This document shows, piece after piece, positions 62,138 through 64,000 of a DNA stretch of 64,000 bases. The DNA comes from Haloarcula rubripromontorii (lineage in GTDB: Archaea; Halobacteriota; Halobacteria; Halobacteriales; Haloarculaceae). Location: NCBI RefSeq assembly GCF_001280425.1, contig NZ_LIUF01000002.1, positions 744,001 through 808,000 of the forward strand, written 5' to 3'. The position numbers and the translations under genes were made by a program. Numbering within the stretch: position 1 is the first letter of the stretch; each line of letters opens with the position of its first letter. The notes below the pieces were generated by a model. It did no database searches. It was not told where the DNA came from and saw nothing but the letters and a program-made list of their open reading frames with translations.

Positions 62138-62596
62138 TCCGGTCGTTAATATTCCTTGTTCATGGGTACACCGTCAGGACAGTTTGGAAACAGTGTTTCC
62201 CAGTCCATTCCCAGCAACGTCGGAGTGATCTGACCGACGGCAGTTCCGGCACTCCTGACACATATATCAACAGATATTATTATACGAAATAGAGTATTTC
62301 TTTTAGTGAAACCATCTGAGAGTGCTTGGGGTATAAGATAACAGCAGTACATCTATTATTCTGATCTGGTCAACGGAACCCAGTGCATCCCAAATAAGGA
62401 TATATCGTAATACAGAGGCGCTGTATCGGGTTTTCTTCATACGCTTACCTTTCATCGCCAGTGCGGTTTATTATGATTCTATCACACCAAGGTTTTTCAT
62501 AATAGGAAACACAGTCGGATAACTACCGTTGTCGACTCGTCGAAACATTCAAATATTGATGGATGGTGGGTTTCATTTGCGGGGATACCTATCACA
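62138..62596. other. AT-rich intergenic region before the glucose dehydrogenase gene
   Basis: No gene is recognised in this stretch of 459 bases. A perfect inverted repeat GGAAACA-G-TGTTTCC at 62186-62200 may be a terminator or operator behind the IclR gene; a half copy GGAAACA occurs again at 62505-62511. TTTCATAATA at 62495-62504 matches the IclR regulator 3 promoter. Confidence 0.4.
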
Positions 62597-63655
62597 ATGG
62601 ATGCAATTGCCGTCAGGCAGGGGAAGACTCGGCCCGAACTCATCGATATCGAGCGTCCGGAACCGGACGACGGAGAGGTCCTCGTGAAGACTCTCCGAGT
62701 TGGCATCGACGGAACGGATTTTGAGGTGTTATCCGGATCACACGGCGAGTTTCCCGAGGGGAGTGAGTACCAGATACTGGGACACGAGGCCGTTGGCGTT
62801 GTTGAGGCAGCCAATGGGACCGCGCTGAGCGAAGGAGAGATTGTCGTCCCAACGGTCCGGCGGCCTAAAAACACATCGAGCCGGTTCTTCGAGAACGACG
62901 AGCCCGATATGGCACCGCCCGGTGAGTATGTCGAGCGGGGGATTGCGGGGGCGCACGGGTACATGGCCGAGTACTTCACCACACCTGCGTCGTTTCTCGT
63001 TTCGATTCCGGAGTCGCTGGCGGATGTCGGATTTCTGGTCGAGCCGATCAGCAATGCTGAAAAGGCACTCGAACTGGCACAGCGTTCCAGATCGACCTTC
63101 GAGTGGCAGGACTCTGCCGGACTCGTCCTTGGAAACGGACCGTTGGGATTGCTTACATTGGCAATGCTCACAGACCGGTGCGAGCGAACGTACTGCCTCG
63201 GTCGTCGTGAACGACCGGACCCGACCATCGATATCGTCGATGAACTTGGGGCCACGTACATCAACTCTCAACAGACGGCTGTAGATGAAATACCCGCAGC
63301 TCATGAGCCGATGGATCTGGTGTTTGAAGCGACGGGGCACGCAAAACACGCGTTTTCAACGATTGAGGCGCTTGATTCGAACGGGGTTGGAGTTCTGCTC
63401 GGTATTCCGGAAGACTGGGAATTCACCGTCAATGGCGGGGCGCTCCACCGGCAGTTGGTACTTCAGAACAAGGCACTACTCGGGAGCGTGAACTCGAACG
63501 TTCGACATTACAACCGCGCTCGGAACACGCTTGCAGAATACCCGGACTGGTTTGTTTCGTCCATCATGACGACGCGGTGTTCGGTGTCGGAGTTTGCGGA
63601 TGCATTCGAGCAATCACCGGAGAGCATCAAATCGTACATTGAGTTCAGCGCCTAG
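62597..63655 (+). CDS. gdh: Glucose 1-dehydrogenase, haloarchaeal zinc-dependent MDR type
   Basis: A 352-residue medium-chain dehydrogenase that matches the Haloferax mediterranei glucose dehydrogenase along its length (GTD motif near 39-41, NGPLGLLTLAML, LGRRERPDPTIDIVDELGATY). Zinc-site residues Asp38 and His63 with Glu64 are kept, as is the VEPIS block. It oxidises D-glucose to gluconolactone with NAD(P). In this island it could instead oxidise glucosamine to glucosaminate. It is the last gene before an AT-rich tail. Confidence 0.9.
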   Translation: MDAIAVRQGKTRPELIDIERPEPDDGEVLVKTLRVGIDGTDFEVLSGSHGEFPEGSEYQILGHEAVGVVEAANGTALSEGEIVVPTVRRPKNTSSRFFENDEPDMAPPGEYVERGIAGAHGYMAEYFTTPASFLVSIPESLADVGFLVEPISNAEKALELAQRSRSTFEWQDSAGLVLGNGPLGLLTLAMLTDRCERTYCLGRRERPDPTIDIVDELGATYINSQQTAVDEIPAAHEPMDLVFEATGHAKHAFSTIEALDSNGVGVLLGIPEDWEFTVNGGALHRQLVLQNKALLGSVNSNVRHYNRARNTLAEYPDWFVSSIMTTRCSVSEFADAFEQSPESIKSYIEFSA

Positions 63656-64000
63656 ATAGTGGCATACGCGCCGTATTTCATCCTCGTCCCAGAGAACTAG
63701 ATCCAAATACGCATATGAAAAATAATTTTAATTGTATTCTTGCCGGGTACGAACTCACTGTACGCTCCCAGAACCGCTCGTATTGATAAATATTGTTTTA
63801 TGATGATACTTTCCATTCATTTGGACGTTAATATCCGCTAAGCAGGTAGAAATAATCCGACACCCCGACATCGGTTTTTACACTGTAGCTGGATGCGGTT
63901 GTCTTTCAGAACACGCTCGAAACAGTCGACCCCTCGTTTCTGAAGACACGGCCAATCCTTGTTCGGAACGGGGCTTTTTTAGAACAGACAATGCGATTGC
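63656..64000. other. AT-rich tail of the window
   Basis: No identifiable gene. The last 110 bases are open in one plus frame after a TAG, reading LDAVVFQNTLETVDPSF and onward to the window end, but there is no start codon and I do not recognise it; it may be part of a gene fragment. An AT-rich run with TTTTAATTG lies at about 63723-63736, behind the dehydrogenase gene. Confidence 0.3.

Noticed and set aside
62146-62352. 68-residue minus-strand frame after IclR regulator 3
   Set aside because: AT-rich, no family, no promoter, and overlaps a palindrome better read as regulatory or terminator.
1-64000. CRISPR arrays, tRNA/rRNA genes or intact insertion sequences
   Set aside because: No repeated spacer pattern, cloverleaf-like stretch or transposase was seen on reading both strands.

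Overview
The window looks like haloarchaeal DNA, most likely from a Haloarcula-type organism. It is GC-rich with strong G/C third positions. Predicted proteins are very acidic. Most start codons have a TATA-like box 23-33 nt upstream and no Shine-Dalgarno sequence, as in leaderless haloarchaeal transcripts. Secreted proteins carry twin-arginine signals, and two regulators have the HTH_10 (bacterio-opsin activator type) fold known from halophilic archaea. I see no rRNA, tRNA, CRISPR array or intact insertion sequence.

Bases 1-9,700 hold sulfur-handling genes: a partial DsrE-like protein, TusA, an SQR-like flavoprotein, a DUF1641 protein, a DUF2892 membrane protein, thioredoxin and rhodanese. 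A ba3/cba3-type terminal oxidase lies between them. A CTTGTC-N4-GACAAG palindrome recurs 44-48 bp upstream of three minus-strand genes here, and an HTH_10 regulator lies beside them. A TauE/SafE-family gene in the same group is split by one in-frame TGA.

Bases 11,480-24,640 carry acid and acyl-CoA metabolism. A tandem pair of UbiD-family proteins is followed by an acyl-CoA ligase / acyl-CoA dehydrogenase / biotin-dependent carboxylase / MaoC operon, then a CitE-type lyase and a metal-dependent amidohydrolase.

Bases 24,630-40,600 encode a nearly complete aerobic phenylacetyl-CoA (Paa) pathway: PaaK, PaaA, a duplicated-domain PaaB, PaaC, PaaD with its zinc ribbon on a separate gene, PaaG, a two-gene PaaZ equivalent (MaoC hydratase plus aldehyde dehydrogenase), PaaJ, PaaF, PaaH and PaaI. 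No PaaE reductase is seen. An SCP-x-like thiolase and an HMG-CoA-synthase-like/DUF35 fusion lacking the catalytic residues sit inside the cluster. A Tat-exported penicillin-acylase-family enzyme and a Liv-type ABC transporter with a fused LivH-LivM permease follow (40,759-48,494). They may release and import phenylacetate or a related acid.

Bases 50,518-63,655 form a sugar island: a MalFGK-like ABC transporter, a NagZ-type GH3 enzyme, a PIG-L deacetylase, a SIS-domain protein, a SelA/DgaE-like PLP enzyme, a galactonate-dehydratase-like protein with both catalytic histidines replaced, an IclR regulator and a haloarchaeal-type glucose dehydrogenase. Together they suggest amino-sugar catabolism, possibly by a non-phosphorylated route through glucosaminate to 2-keto-3-deoxygluconate. 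That route is inferred from gene content only.
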